From the NCBI GenBank assembly GCA_018902385.1, contig JABSSW010000002.1, positions 558,001-622,000 on the forward strand: a DNA stretch of 64,000 nucleotides. The letters run 5' to 3'. The position numbers were made by a program, and so were the translations under genes. This stretch comes from Physcia stellaris. Lineage: Eukaryota; Ascomycota; Lecanoromycetes; Caliciales; Physciaceae. Positions 24,404 to 36,200 of the stretch are shown piece by piece. The notes beneath the pieces are model-generated. The model saw nothing but the letters and a program-made list of their open reading frames with translations. It was not told the DNA's origin and did not search any database. The stretch's first letter is position 1; each line of letters opens with the position of its first letter.

Positions 24404-24890
24404 GGCGCTGGGACACCGGTAGATTCAACTAGATTAAAGCCAACGTCCATCCATAATATCACAAAATCGAGTCCAAGCAGTTTCTAGGACACGAATTTGA
24501 GATGATGTAAGTCGATCTGGAAGATGCATAGAATCCAGATTGGGCAGTCACGACAGACCTTACCCCTGTCAGCAGAATGACGCGCATCGCCCTGGCGCGC
24601 CAAGCTTCAGCCTTACCTTACCGGAGGCTCAATAGGATAATGCGCCAAAGGTATTGCATAGTGGGCAGCCTCGTAATGACTGTGACAAGACCCAATCTAT
24701 TCTTTGACACGAACCGTATGAATCTGGAGTGAAAAAGACATCATCTCTTGATTCCATCCGGCGTCGGGTAATCGTATGTCTGTCAGGAAATACACGAACA
24801 ACTCAAGACCAGGTCATGGGATACAAATAAGGTCGGTTACTTATCTGAGGTAGCATCTTTTGTTGCGAAAGCAGTCGAATTCAACTCTCA
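24404..24890. promoter_or_regulatory. Shared intergenic region between two divergent genes
   Basis: These 487 bp separate the start codons of the sterol-transfer gene (-) and the Atg38-like gene (+), so both promoters must lie here. No specific operator was recognised. Confidence 0.5.
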
Positions 24891-26482
24891 ATGGACTCCT
24901 CTCCCTTGATCCTGGTATGTTGCTGCTTAGTCCACTCCAGAAACCCCATCTAACCTTGTAGGCGCAAACGCATGCACGCAGTGCTGTCGCTGCGATCCAG
25001 GTCGACCCGACTGCCGCAATAGGAGAGCATGATCTTGCAGCCTGCCACTACGCTAAAGCCTCCAAAGGAACCAGTAACTCAGAGGTGGGTTACTCCCCTA
25101 TATCCACGAGAAACAGCTTCTGACTCGGCCTACATCAGGCTGCTCGAATTCTCAAGCTACTGGAACAGCATCATGCGAAGCTTGCAGGAATTATAAAGTG
25201 GCAGCATACTCATCCTGTCACCCAGAAGTCCGAAAGCGCAGAAGACGAAAAATCCTCTTCCCAGCCCCAGTCAACTCCAGCACCGCCGAAGTCCCGTGAA
25301 GAATCCCCTTATACCTCCCAGCAACCAGCCACTGCTAGCAACCCGCTTCCACAAAGAGACGTCAGCTCTTCGATTGCCAGCAACCTCGCATCAGCAAGAG
25401 GTATACCGACAAACCGCCAAAAAAGAGGAAGCCCGGCTTCCCCTGCGTCATCTATCCAGCATGCTGAGGGTAAGCTCACAACGCCGCAACGGCGATCGAA
25501 ATTAGGCGATTATCCAACTCGGGCAGCACCCAATCCCATCCAAGAAAAGGTGGCATCCTCGATTAAAGCTCAGGCTTCTAAAGGTCCACAGCCTCTGAAG
25601 ACCGCCGACCAACCTGCAAAGCCCACACCCTCCTCGACTGACGAGCCCTTTAACCGCTTCTACAGCACCTTTGAATCCCTTTTCACCAAGCTTTCCGCAC
25701 CTCTAGCTTTTGCTGGACTGCCGTTAGGTCTTGAGGATACTCAGACCCCCGAGCTCGCGTCAACATCGCCCAACAAAACCTCTATCCGGAAAGAGAAGAT
25801 CAAAGACGACCCAGACTACACCCGGGCATTCTCCCGTGCCGCCCTTCGTGCCCTTCATGAAGAACACGGTCTCGCTACAGCTGCGGAGAGCTTCTACGTC
25901 GTGCCCACCACCGGTGGCACGATATCTTATGCCGATATTCTAGCCCGGACCAAGCGTGAAGCCGCCCGTGGGCTCGGCATCCCCGATACAGAAGTCGAGA
26001 ACCCAGACGATGAATTCGTCGATGCCCGCGAAACGCCACAGCCACCCTCACCTGTCACAAGCCGGAAAGTCCCGAATCCGAAGAGCGGTAGCACCAAGAC
26101 AATGGAGGAGCTCACGCTGGAGAACCAAGCTATGCGCGACCTACTCGACGTGCTCAGCAAGCGTCTTGCGCAGTTCGAGATGGGGAGTCAAAGCCAAAGC
26201 ATGGCGCTTCACCAGAGCCTGAGAATGATGCATCAGAGTCAGGCATTACCGCCTCTACCCGCGGGAGCAGGTGGTGTCTCGAAGGGTGGGGTTACCGATG
26301 AGAGACTTGCGGCTGTGGAAGAGCAGCTGAAGACTTCGCAGAAGGAAAATGAAAGAATGGGGCGGGAAAATGAGAAATTGAAGGGTGTTATCGGACGATA
26401 TAGGGAACGATGGGAGAAACTGAAGGAGGGAGCGAGGACGAGGAGGGATGGAACGGGAACGGGGACTGGCGGAGAAGGCTGA
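24891..26482 (+). CDS. MIT-domain, coiled-coil protein, Atg38/NRBF2-like, 496 aa
   Basis: Exons are 24891-24914, 24962-25084 and 25139-26482, all joined in phase 0. Residues about 9-70 read as a helical MIT-type domain (AIGEHDLAACHYAKAS, then ILKLLEQHHAKLAGII). The middle is Ser/Pro-rich and disordered. A hydrophobic patch lies at 224-246 (FYSTFESLFTKLSAPLAF). Two coiled-coil segments lie at about 371-398 and 435-481 (VEEQLKTSQKENERMGREN). An N-terminal MIT domain plus C-terminal coiled coil is the layout of Atg38/NRBF2, which bridges subunits of the autophagy PI3-kinase complex I. This assignment rests on architecture and the His/Leu pattern, so another MIT protein is possible. The 24-nt first exon makes the start easy to miss. 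Confidence 0.65.
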
Positions 26483-28091
26483 GGAGGATAGCTCTTGAGT
26501 CTTACTTATCAGATTTTCGCCTACAGCTCAGAACAAAGCCTTACTGTCAACGGACTGGGCATTGAAGACATGAGTACGAAGCTTGGAGGAGTCCTCACTG
26601 CGCATAAAATTCCCCTCAAGACTGCCTCAGGATCTGACGACTTCTAAGAATAGGCTCTTTCAATCTACGCATACGCATACTTTGGATATGTTTGCAGATC
26701 ACCAGTCGACTTTGCAATGTTTTTACCTAACGCACCATTGTTAACGGCATGGTGGAGATTGAATCGCTGGAAGACTGGTTACGATGAGCCTCCTGAACCA
26801 AGCAACTTGTTTATCGCTTTTTAAAGAATTATACAAACCGCAGAAAGGCTAAGTGCATATTTCTCGTCTTCTGTATCAGTCCAATTGAATGTCTCCTTTC
26901 TTTTCCAAAGAAGGTTAGAAGATGCCAAAACAGCACAGTAGATCTCACCTCTGGCCACTGAGCCTCTATATCGGGCAGCTGACTTTCATGTGTAGAACCG
27001 AACCGAGAAACTTGTTTACGATGTTGAAAGGCTGCGACTGGGCTATACGTTTTCCAGGGTAAATTAATATCTTTTCATATGGAGCAAAAGGCTGGTTTGC
27101 CTCCAAGGGGAGTCATTGCTAGACCTCCTCCATGCCGGCTCAAGTTATTGTTGTCCGAACATAATGACCTGATCCTTCTGCAGAGGATGGTGATTTGAAA
27201 GTGTACTATCGCACAACATGGAAGCAAAGCCGATCGAGCGACACGAGAAGGATTTTGAGTCTACAGATGGATTCATAGCCCATCCAAGCTCTAAGCTCCG
27301 ATCTCCAGGTTTGGGTAATCCGGTACTGCTTCAAGAAGGTAATCTTCCAAGGATTACTTAAAGGAGCTTAAGCTCCGTGGAGGGAAGGAAGACATAAACG
27401 CACAACTTGCTTTACTCGTTCACAGTGGCAGAAGGAATTGATATACGCTAGCCAGTTTTCTCGGGGCTGCTCAACTGGCTCAGGTTCTCGGAGGCCAGCG
27501 TTGTCAAAATCCAACGCCTCGAAAGTTTAGAGTAAGGAAAAAAAAAACCATGCGAAGAAAGCCAAAGCGCTAGGACAGAGCTATATTACTGTTGACAGCA
27601 TGGAGTGGCCAGGATGGTACAAATCCTACAAATTCGGTATTGCAGCCGTTTATCTTCCAGCTACTCCTTCATCTGATATCGGACTCGCATTGCAGCTTCT
27701 TTCGAAAGGCATGAACTAATCAGACCCAGGTCTTCGTGATCATGCTATGGTCTTGACAAACTGATAAACGTGCCCTATTTCGGACGCACTTATTTAGCAC
27801 ACAATAAAACGCCACCACTTCTCGCCAGATGAAGCTTCTTGTGGTTAGTTGATCTTTTCATATATCCCTTCATCCAGTCCTCACCCTCCATTTCCAACTA
27901 ATGCGAAGACGGCTATAGGACGCCACAGTTCGCCTTTGATCGAAAGAGGACGGAGAGAGAATAATAGTGTCTCTACTACGTCGAACCGAAAGCCAGCATT
28001 CGTGGTTATATACATGACATCGCTCCGCGGCCCTTGCAATGAACATCTTCGCCTTGTCTTGCTCATACCACCACCACTGCGAAGGCCCACA
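26483..28091. other. 1.6-kb intergenic region
   Basis: I see no gene, RNA or inverted repeat. A short poly-A run lies at about 27,538-27,547. The last 250 bp form the promoter and leader of the secreted-protein gene. Confidence 0.4.
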
Positions 28092-28985
28092 ATGAAGTCC
28101 GCAGCACTATCACTTCTCCTCGTCCTGCTTCCCTGCGGTGCACTGGGCATACCTTGCAACGCCGACAACGTTCTGCGCGCCCTTCGCTCCAAAAGCGCAG
28201 ACGCCACCGCCTTCTGCAGCACCTACACCTTACCACCACCAAACCAACCCCTCCCAACCTACGTTTCGCAGTACCCGGCTTCGCGCGTGTCCTCCGCTTG
28301 CTCTTGCCTTGCTACCACTGCAACGACTCCAAGCACGTCAACAACCACATCCACCAGCTCCACGACGGCTACCAGTCAGACGCCCAGTCCGACACCCGAC
28401 GCTTGCGTCGGCGAGCTGATCACAAACGGAGGGTTCGGGGATTATCCAGGGTACAGCTCGGCGCCGTGGGTGCTTGGGCCGGAGACCGATACCGCGCTCG
28501 CGAGAACAGAGTTCCAGAGCGGGAACCAATACGCGTGAGTCTCGCCTTATTCCATACTTCTCCTACCACGACGAAACCGGACTAAACCCGCACTCCCCTC
28601 CAGCGTCTTCGAGTTCTACAACCAAGCACCCGTAACCTTCGGCAGCGCGTACATCAAGCAAGCCATCCCCTCCCTCTGCAACGGCAGAGAGTACGCGCTC
28701 AAGTACGGCTCCTCCGCCCTCAATGTTAATGTTGGCCAGGGAGCGTCGCGCGATGCGTGCGACCTGCGATTCAGCCTTGCGGACACGGAGCTGTTTTATG
28801 CCACTTCCAAGAATTATACTTCTGGGCCGTACAATTATAATCCGCATACTGTCTATTTTACCTATCGTGGGAATAAGGCGGGCGGGAATACGTTGATGGT
28901 TACTGTGACTTGTACGGGCAAGGATGTTGTTGGGAGTTTCAAGATTGATGATGTTAGCTTGGTGGGATATCCGCCCCGGGTTTGA
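28092..28985 (+). CDS. Secreted protein with Ser/Thr linker and CenC-like C-terminal module, 274 aa
   Basis: Exons are 28092-28534 and 28604-28985. The 69-nt intron (GTGAGT to CAG) joins in phase 2. The ATG at 28092 is chosen because it opens a clean signal peptide (MKSAALSLLLVLLPCGALG) likely cut before IPC. A small Cys-containing N-terminal module (Cys22, 42, 70, 72) is followed by a Thr/Ser linker at about 74-103, expected to be O-glycosylated. The C-terminal domain starts GELITNGGFGDY and ends VVGSFKIDDVSLVGY, the hallmarks of CenC/CBM-like jelly-roll modules in fungal secreted proteins. It is probably extracellular or wall-bound. The ligand cannot be read from sequence. Confidence 0.75.
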
Positions 28986-29457
28986 GATGTGACGGTGGAC
29001 AATGGGGTAGAGCGGGTTAATTGATGATGGATGCACTTCGGAGGATTTTACAAGGAGTCTAAAGGGCCAGGGATAGCTTGGTGTATTCGAAGACCAGTGC
29101 TCCGAGAATATCATGTGATATGGCTGACGACAATCGATATATACACGACCAAACAGACAGGAAAACAATTCAAGCACACTTGTCCAGGAAACGACAGCAA
29201 GTGCTCAGGTTACCTATCTGATGCCATATTAGGTGAGAAACGATTCCAGAGCTTCGTTCTTTATCAAATCCATGTATCATTTTCCAAACCAGAGATATTC
29301 AGTGTGATCTGTCCCGGTTCCGGGGATTTGTATTCCCCAGAAGGAACTACATCTCTATCAAAGGTTCGAAACGGCTATTCCAAGAACACGCTAGTAAACA
29401 ATAGAAACATCATTCTGAAGACCAGTCCTCTATTTTTCAAATTGCCTTCAATTCTCC
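28986..29457. other. Convergent intergenic region
   Basis: These 472 bp lie between the 3' ends of two convergent genes. No extra gene was identified. Confidence 0.4.
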
Positions 29458-30861
29458 TCATGCCACAGGTCTCGTCTCCTCGGCCCTCACTTCCACTTTC
29501 CTGGTCTGAGACTGAATGCGGTCAACAATAGGGACCCTCTTGCCTTTGCCCCTACCCGTACCGCCAGCGTTCTGGTCAGAGGAAGTAGCGGCTTCCTTCA
29601 TTCGCTTATCGTGCTCCCTCAGCTTCTCCTTGAACTCCCTCATCTTTACACGAGAGACACCGCGGGTCGAGAACGCAAACAAGGGTTGATGAACATAGGC
29701 AGAGACGACTTTGACAACTTCCCTCACCTCCACACCGTGTTTCGCCGAGAAGGCCTGAGCATCGAAGGTTCTCTGGATTTCAGTCCCAAGATCAGCGATT
29801 ATGCCGCAACTCCATTGCTTCTTGCGGGTTTTGGGAGTGGCTGCCGTTGATTTGGCCGTTGCCGGCAACCCACGATTAGATGCTTCCGGGACAACAGGTG
29901 TAGCAGCTGAGGCACATGAAGGGTTATTAAGATTCATGGATTTGTCGTCCATGGTTGGATCATAGGCAGGGGTAGCCCAAAGGGTTTGGTTTGACGAAGG
30001 AAGTTGCGATTGTTGGGAGGTGCTCATTGGGGTGTAGTATGGAGCTTTGCCTCGCGAAGAAGCTTGACGGACAGGACCGTTCGATGGAAAGTATGGAAGA
30101 TGACGTGGTATGTAGGTTGGAGCGGCAGCTCGAGGGCGTTTGGGGGGCTTGCTTGGAGCCTGGTCATGTTTCCGCTTTAATGGGCTGTAGGACGAGGTAA
30201 GCATCATGCTGAAATTACCCCAAATAACAACCTACTTAGTATTGGGGGTATTTGAATCGGTGGAAGATTTTCCCGAAACGTGGTCTGGGCTAGCTATTGG
30301 ATTTAGAGATTGTTGATCGTCGAGTTTGCTGCCTGCAGAAGAGAGGCTTGTAGCTCTGGCGTTTGGAGCCGTCAACAGCAACCCTGGAAACCGTAGAGTA
30401 TAAGCACTCACTGATAGACTGTTCCTCTCGTGCTACCGTCTAGACCGGTATGGTTTTCGCTGCTTGGGGCTACCTCATAACGCTCCGGAAAGTGCAATGC
30501 CTCTATCGGAGGGTAGAAATTTAGGATCGCACGTGCAGTTTGAGCAGTCTTTGGATTAGATGGCACCCATGGACCTTCCGCAGTCGCGTCTGAACTGTGA
30601 AAAAGACTTAGGGATTCGCATAAGCGTAATTATGACATCAAGGCCAGCTTACCTCCCACTAGGACCCCAAGGAGTGCTGATCTTATGAGGTGCAGAGCTA
30701 GACCTTTGCTTGAGCTCTACCGATTGACCACCTCTAGGACCGACTGATTTGGCCCTTCCTCTCGGTTGTGGTTGTTGACCTTGACTTTTCCCAGACTTCG
30801 ACGTCTTCCTCCTAGTTCCCTCTTCATCAGACGAAACGTAGATAGGCTCAAGAGATAACAT
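29458..30861 (-). CDS. Unrecognised nuclear-type protein, 412 aa, four exons
   Basis: Exons on the minus strand are 30861-30653, 30594-30412, 30355-30236 and 30184-29458. Phases agree and total 1,239 nt. The last intron (51 nt, GTAGGT to CTACAG) joins what otherwise look like two frames 24 bp apart. That distance is too small for two separate genes, so one gene is preferred. The protein opens with MLSLEPIYVSSDEEG, continues basic and Ser-rich, and contains PLKRKHDQAPSKPPKRPR, a likely nuclear localisation signal. A compact conserved-looking block (SCGIIADLGTEIQRTFDAQ to VVSAYVHQPLF) lies in the C-terminal third, followed by a Lys/Arg-rich helix. I do not recognise the family. The alternative is two genes, with the downstream one starting at 30207. 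Confidence 0.6.
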
Positions 30862-31835
30862 GGTTGGTGAATTAGGTAAGATTGAACTTGAAGATTTCCA
30901 ATCCCAAGTATGAGAGTTAAGAATATGAGTAGGATCAGCAACATGGAGAGGATAATTGACTTAAATCTTTCAATCACTCCACCATGGAAACCTCTTTGTC
31001 TAGAATAATTAGAAGCTCACGGCATATGAAAGAATAGAGTCTACGGGTAACTGCATTGTATACTGAGAAAAGGCCCATTCAATGATGAGACACCACTCTT
31101 GCCTAGCCTCTTAGCCGTGTACTAAGTGAGGCTCTTTTTTCTGAATGAAAACCACTCTATTGATCTCCTCTTTATGTATGGCTGAACCTAGTCCAGTAAC
31201 AATCGTCCACACAGAAAGTTGCAGGTCCCACAGATCTCCATGCAACTTTTATTGACGGACATGGTGAGCATGATGGAACTGCCCTGATACTGCTTGCAAT
31301 TACTCCTCATCACATGTAACTGTGCAATTGGAATACTGCTTGATTGCCATACTGCCGGCCATATCAAGACATCAAGGCTTCAAGGACGCTGAATCGATCG
31401 GAGAACCGCCCATGCCCGGGATGATTTTGAATATCTTGAGCCAGATTCATGAGTCCAGGTCCAAATGCGGCATGCTCAAAATGCCTCGCAAGGCTTAGCG
31501 TGACACGCTTCGACGCGCCGGGATTCTGGACGCGCCGTCCAAGTAATGTCGTGAAGTGAATCGTTAAGCGATGATCCACGATCACCGCCATCTACGAATC
31601 CCCCAGCGCTCCAGTTTCCCTCTCGACGGGCTCCCACTATCATCCAGCATGTCTTAGAATCTTCGTACCGCAAGTCTAGCTTGCCATATTCGTGCTTTCT
31701 ACATTGCTCCTTCGCGCTCTCGCCTGCTACCCTCACAAATGTTTTAGCGTAAGATACCAGCTATTTGTGTATGTAAGCTACGATGGCTTTGTCCGGGGCC
31801 TCAGTCCTCAAGTCCTTGGGTACAGATATCCAGGT
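30862..31835. other. Divergent intergenic region
   Basis: This stretch of about 970 bp separates the 412-aa gene (-) from the next plus-strand gene. A plus-strand frame from 31692 has no ATG at its start and no recognisable domain. It may include an upstream exon of the next gene, but no splice pair was convincing. Confidence 0.35.
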
Positions 31836-32504
31836 ATGCTCCCATCCCCCGACGGCCAGCGCCTCAAGCTGACCGCCATCGAGCCCTCCTCCGACAGCAA
31901 AGAAGCCGTCAAACAAGCCCTCAAAACCGACAGCATGCCGTTGACGCCTCACAAAGCCAGCACCGACCTCTCTACAACCACCTTCGCACCAGCACACCTC
32001 CCCCCAACCCCAGACGCAACCCCCCAGCCAAGCCTGAAACGTCCACATCCAAGCGACCCCGACAGCTCCCCCTCCGCCGGCCGCGCCAGCAAACGTCTCG
32101 CCACCGAAGCTACAACCCTTCCATCAACTCCAGCTCCAGCGATCTCACCGACATCAATAACGCCCTCCTCGCGCCGCTACCTCTTCCCGCCCCCAACCCC
32201 CACTCCGGCCTCCACCTCCACGCCCCGACGCAAGCTCTTCACCTTCCACAAACCCGACCACGACAAGCCGAAACCCCTACCCTCGGTCTCGGCGATCGAG
32301 CTCAAGCGTGCTGCGGAGAGTATACTCCGACAAGTGGATTGGGACCAGGTCGCCGAGTATGTGGCTAGCAATAGGAGGGGGAGGATCTTCAAGACTGTGG
32401 TGAGGGGAATGCTGCAGGAGAGGGTTGACGGACTGTTTGAGAGTGAGGCGCTGTTGGAGGGGGAGGAGCAGCGAGGGGATGGGGAGGGTGATGGGGATGG
32501 ATGA
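31836..32504 (+). CDS. Unrecognised Ser/Pro/Thr-rich protein, 222 aa
   Basis: The open frame starts at the ATG at 31836 (MLPSPDGQRLKLTAIEP) and ends at 32504. The first two thirds are Pro/Ser/Thr-rich and probably disordered, with basic clusters (LKRPHPSDPD, RASKRLATE, TPRRKLFTF). The last third has a helical block (ELKRAAESILRQVDWDQVAEYV, beginning near 32,303) and an acidic Gly/Glu/Asp tail. No family was recognised. Nuclear location is a guess from composition. The frame stays open upstream to 31692, so the true start could lie in an upstream exon whose acceptor is the CAG at 31831-31833. Confidence 0.5.
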   Translation: MLPSPDGQRLKLTAIEPSSDSKEAVKQALKTDSMPLTPHKASTDLSTTTFAPAHLPPTPDATPQPSLKRPHPSDPDSSPSAGRASKRLATEATTLPSTPAPAISPTSITPSSRRYLFPPPTPTPASTSTPRRKLFTFHKPDHDKPKPLPSVSAIELKRAAESILRQVDWDQVAEYVASNRRGRIFKTVVRGMLQERVDGLFESEALLEGEEQRGDGEGDGDG

Positions 32505-33294
32505 AAGCCAGAGAGCCATGAGGCTTCTTGCTCGGATTTTGTGATAAGAGATATGTATCGGAGAGAAGTCTCTGTAAATCGGCTGTGGAGAACAGGTTGT
32601 TAGGACCATGGGTGGATATCTCCCTGGAAAAGCTGTCCAATGGGGTACGAATGTACTCATAGTTACTACCATCTCAAGGAAGGAGAGGATGTAGGGAAAC
32701 CGAGCAAGCTGAGACAGCTTGTCGCAACGCTGCGTGGTATAGAGAGCCACAATCTCCAAAAGACAAATCAAAAACAAAATCGACCGCTCGCAAGCGGTAT
32801 CGTTCTCGTTATCAAATCCATGTCACATTTTGCTGGCCATAACATAGGTGAAAAGAATTTCCATTGAGTCTAGAGCTACTACCCTTCCTGCAACTCCCCC
32901 TATCAATTATCCATCTAAACCCCTGCAATGAATATGAAAGAGTCAAATTGCTGCCATATCGTACATTTCACAATCTGTTACCACCGCCCTTTCGCTAGCA
33001 ACCTTGCACGTGGAGTTGAACGAAGAAGAGAAAAAAGAAACCACGACCGAGTTCAGTGAAAAAGCAACCATGGCAGAGCTTGGTTTTCCCGGTGTTCGTA
33101 GCAAAAAGGAAAATTCACTCGATACTCCTCAGCCTGCACTTGATGGTATAAGAACGATGGAGTTTGAAAAGCTGATCTGGCTCTCAGGAATTTTAGCGCT
33201 GATGGAATGCTCCCCAATTTGTTTTAGTTAAGGAAGAGGAAATGACAATAAGAAAGTATGATCCGGTATCGTGGGTTGTTGCATGGCTCCTGGT
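32505..33294. other. Convergent intergenic region
   Basis: These 790 bp lie between two convergent genes. A frame at 33070-33231 (+) is open, but it is short and featureless. Confidence 0.35.
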
Positions 33295-36200
33295 CTAGAT
33301 GATCCTCCTCGATTTTAATGCAAAGAAAGCACCCCATGCAGGCATCTCAATATCTTTCGAAGACATGGGGGATGTCTCTCTTAGTATCGGAGATTCTCCT
33401 CCATTGGTATTTGTTGGGGACTCCGCAACCTCCTGTTGATTGGATGTTGTTGGTTCTTTGGATTGCGATGAATTCGATACCGCCTCTGCTGCCGCTGAAG
33501 ATTCAGCTTGTTTTAGAATCTCAGCTGTGGCCACCGCCGAACCGTTGAGGGACGGCGGGAAGTTTTCTTTTGCAGCTGAAGCTGGCCTATTGTCATGAAA
33601 ACTTTGTGCTGCATTTTCGATAGGTGAAGCCGATTTGGCCATGTCGTTCTCTTTAAAGGCCGAAATTGCTTGTTCAGTGTCTGTCGATGAGGCTGCCGAT
33701 TTCTTAACTTGCATCTTAGCGAGAAATGCGGCTTCATCCAGGAATTGGCTATAATCCACAGACTTGAGCGAGGTGGGCGATCCTGCACGTCCACACTCTG
33801 GACATTCGCGGAAAGTGCCAGCAGAATAAGGATGGCCAAAAGTACAATGGCTTAAAGCCCCCACTTCCCAGTCTGCCCAGCGTTTCCAAAATTCGTTGGC
33901 TTCCTTCTTATAAAGGTCGACCTTCCAGTTGAAACGTCCCTGTGCAAGAGCACTCTGAAGGGACAAACAGTCAGGTAGGAAGATACCAGCGGTATTGGGA
34001 TATTCCTGGCATAGTCGAATGGCATCTTGGATGGAACTCTGGATATTCAAATCGCTTGTTGTGTTTAGTGATCGCAGGATACCGTGCAATCCAATCTGCA
34101 TTAGTCGGAGCTCAACCTCCAGTCTCTTCAGGCTTTTTGATCGGCATTCCGTGATAGCTTCATCGATGTCTTTGATTACCTCTCCAGCCTGACTGATCGA
34201 CAGAGCGCGCAGTCCATCGACTAGAAGTCTGGAGTGTTGAGTTCGATTATCCGTCTTCTGGATAAGTTCGAGCATGTGTACGGATTCGTCCAGCACTAAC
34301 AGACGACATCGGTAGAATAAAGAATCTAACCGCAACCTAAAAGGCAGATTGGCTGCAATCAACTTTCCCGATGCCAATGTCTGCTGAGAACCTCGTCTTG
34401 GATTCGCTTTGAAGGAGCGAGATTTCATTGGTAGTGTCCACGACGAGTACGCATTTGACGGCAGGTCTGATTCCTGGATTTTTCGAATAATGTCTCTTGT
34501 GGTAGCATTATCAGGGAAGTGACCATCGGCAATGCTCACACTTGACTCAGATGATGGGGACAAGGGGGACCGGAGATGCAACTGGTCGTATCTTCCTTAG
34601 CATCTTCTGACAGTAAATCAGTCTGATTCCGATCATCTGAGGCTACTGGACTGCGTTCAATTGAAGGTCGCAATGTTTCAGATAACACTTCGGAGCCGAG
34701 GAAATCACACAGACTGATCATACTCCTTTCGAACGGGATGTGAGTGTCGTCTACGAAACAACGTCAGCCATTTTTATCATATTTCGTCCGAAGCTTTCTT
34801 ACCTCTCGATGTGACTATCTCGGACTGTATGTCCTGTAGCCTGTTTGCTCGTGCTTTTATCAGATACTCATTAGCTTTGCCAGCTAGAGGGCCAGACCCA
34901 AGCTGATCACGGAATGCTTGTCGAGTTATCTTCAAATCCGCCTTAGCCGTATAGATGCGCCACATAATCCTATTCAAATCTCTCGCAAAGTGAAAGTATA
35001 GGTCGTCGATCGTTCGAGGAAGACGCAATAGCTTATAAATCGAGGAGTACCTTCGAATTCCGTCGGTCTGAGCCTGACATGCGGCACAGTGGAGCGGCGT
35101 GGCCTTGCTGGAGGATGCGGAGATCCCTTTGTGGACCATTACGCCAGTGTCGTCAATGTTATGACTGGACTCAATTCGCATGTGTTCATCCATAGCCTAT
35201 ACATCAAAGGTGTGGCCGCACGGTAGGCTAATTTGCAGCTTTTCTGGAAAATACCCTAGTCTGCATTGCGCACAACCATTGGTACACTTTTCATCAGCCA
35301 GACTCGCACAAAGGTGTCCGCACTTGAGCAGCCGATTACAAGGATTGGTAGATGGCGCTATGACGCAAGGTAAGCAGCAAGGCGCATGACATCCGGAGAG
35401 GTGGCGGCATTCCTTCATGCATGGTCGCCGTATGCTACTACACTTGTAGGTAAATGTAGAGTGTTCGCATGTATATTCACAGAGAACCTCACACGGAGGG
35501 CATGGCCCCTTGTGACACGGCGAAAGGCAACGGTGACCGCAATCGCCAACATTTCCGCAAGTGCCGGTGCAGGTCGAATGGGCGCCAGCTCGACAGTTGG
35601 TACATAGTCCAGAACATCGATGACCGCAGGGTAAGGTGGTCGAACATTGCTTAGCGCAAACAGGGGGTTCGTCTTTCAAATGACAGATTCGGTCCGCGTA
35701 GTGACCACACGGCAATTGAACTGGTTCGAGCTTAGTTTTGCATATGGGTTCCTCGTCAAGCCTTGACTCAGCGCAGGTCAAGGCGTATCGATGTCCGCAT
35801 GAGAGCTCGACTGTCTCCAATTCATACAAGCATTCTCCACAAGGCTCGCTGCAAAGTTTTTGGCATTTATGACCGCAATCGAGTAATTTTCTGCAAGGAT
35901 CCATACAAGCTACGCGGCCATGTAGAGAGCGTGGGTGGCACTTCTCCGTGCAGAGATGACCGCATTCAAGGATTGAATGGCATGAGTGTGTACAAGCTGG
36001 AATGTTTTCAAAATCCTTTGGCTGCTGAATCTCGTGTTGCTCTTCTCTATGCCGAGAACAACACGCCTGAAAAGTAGGGCCGATCTTACCTTTCTCGGAG
36101 AGTAAGCCAATGATAGCTTGCCACATACCAACAGCTCGCATAAGTGAAGCATTGCCGATGATATAGAAACCATGTTTGGCCCGACTGCACGCAACGTTGA

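Noticed and set aside
29360-29385. GGTTCGAAAC as a possible tRNA T-loop
   Set aside because: The flanking bases do not form a T-stem, and no acceptor or anticodon arm is present.
30208-30235. A stop codon and a new ATG only 24 bp apart, suggesting two genes
   Set aside because: A 51-nt intron (30235-30185) joins the frames in phase, and two same-strand fungal genes that close are unlikely.
33070-33231. Small plus-strand frame between two convergent genes
   Set aside because: It is short and featureless with no splice support, and probably lies in 3' flanking DNA.
34536-34647. Apparent frameshift near the C-terminus of the helicase gene
   Set aside because: It can be explained by a 65-nt intron (34646-34582) joining in phase 0, although the donor is weak.
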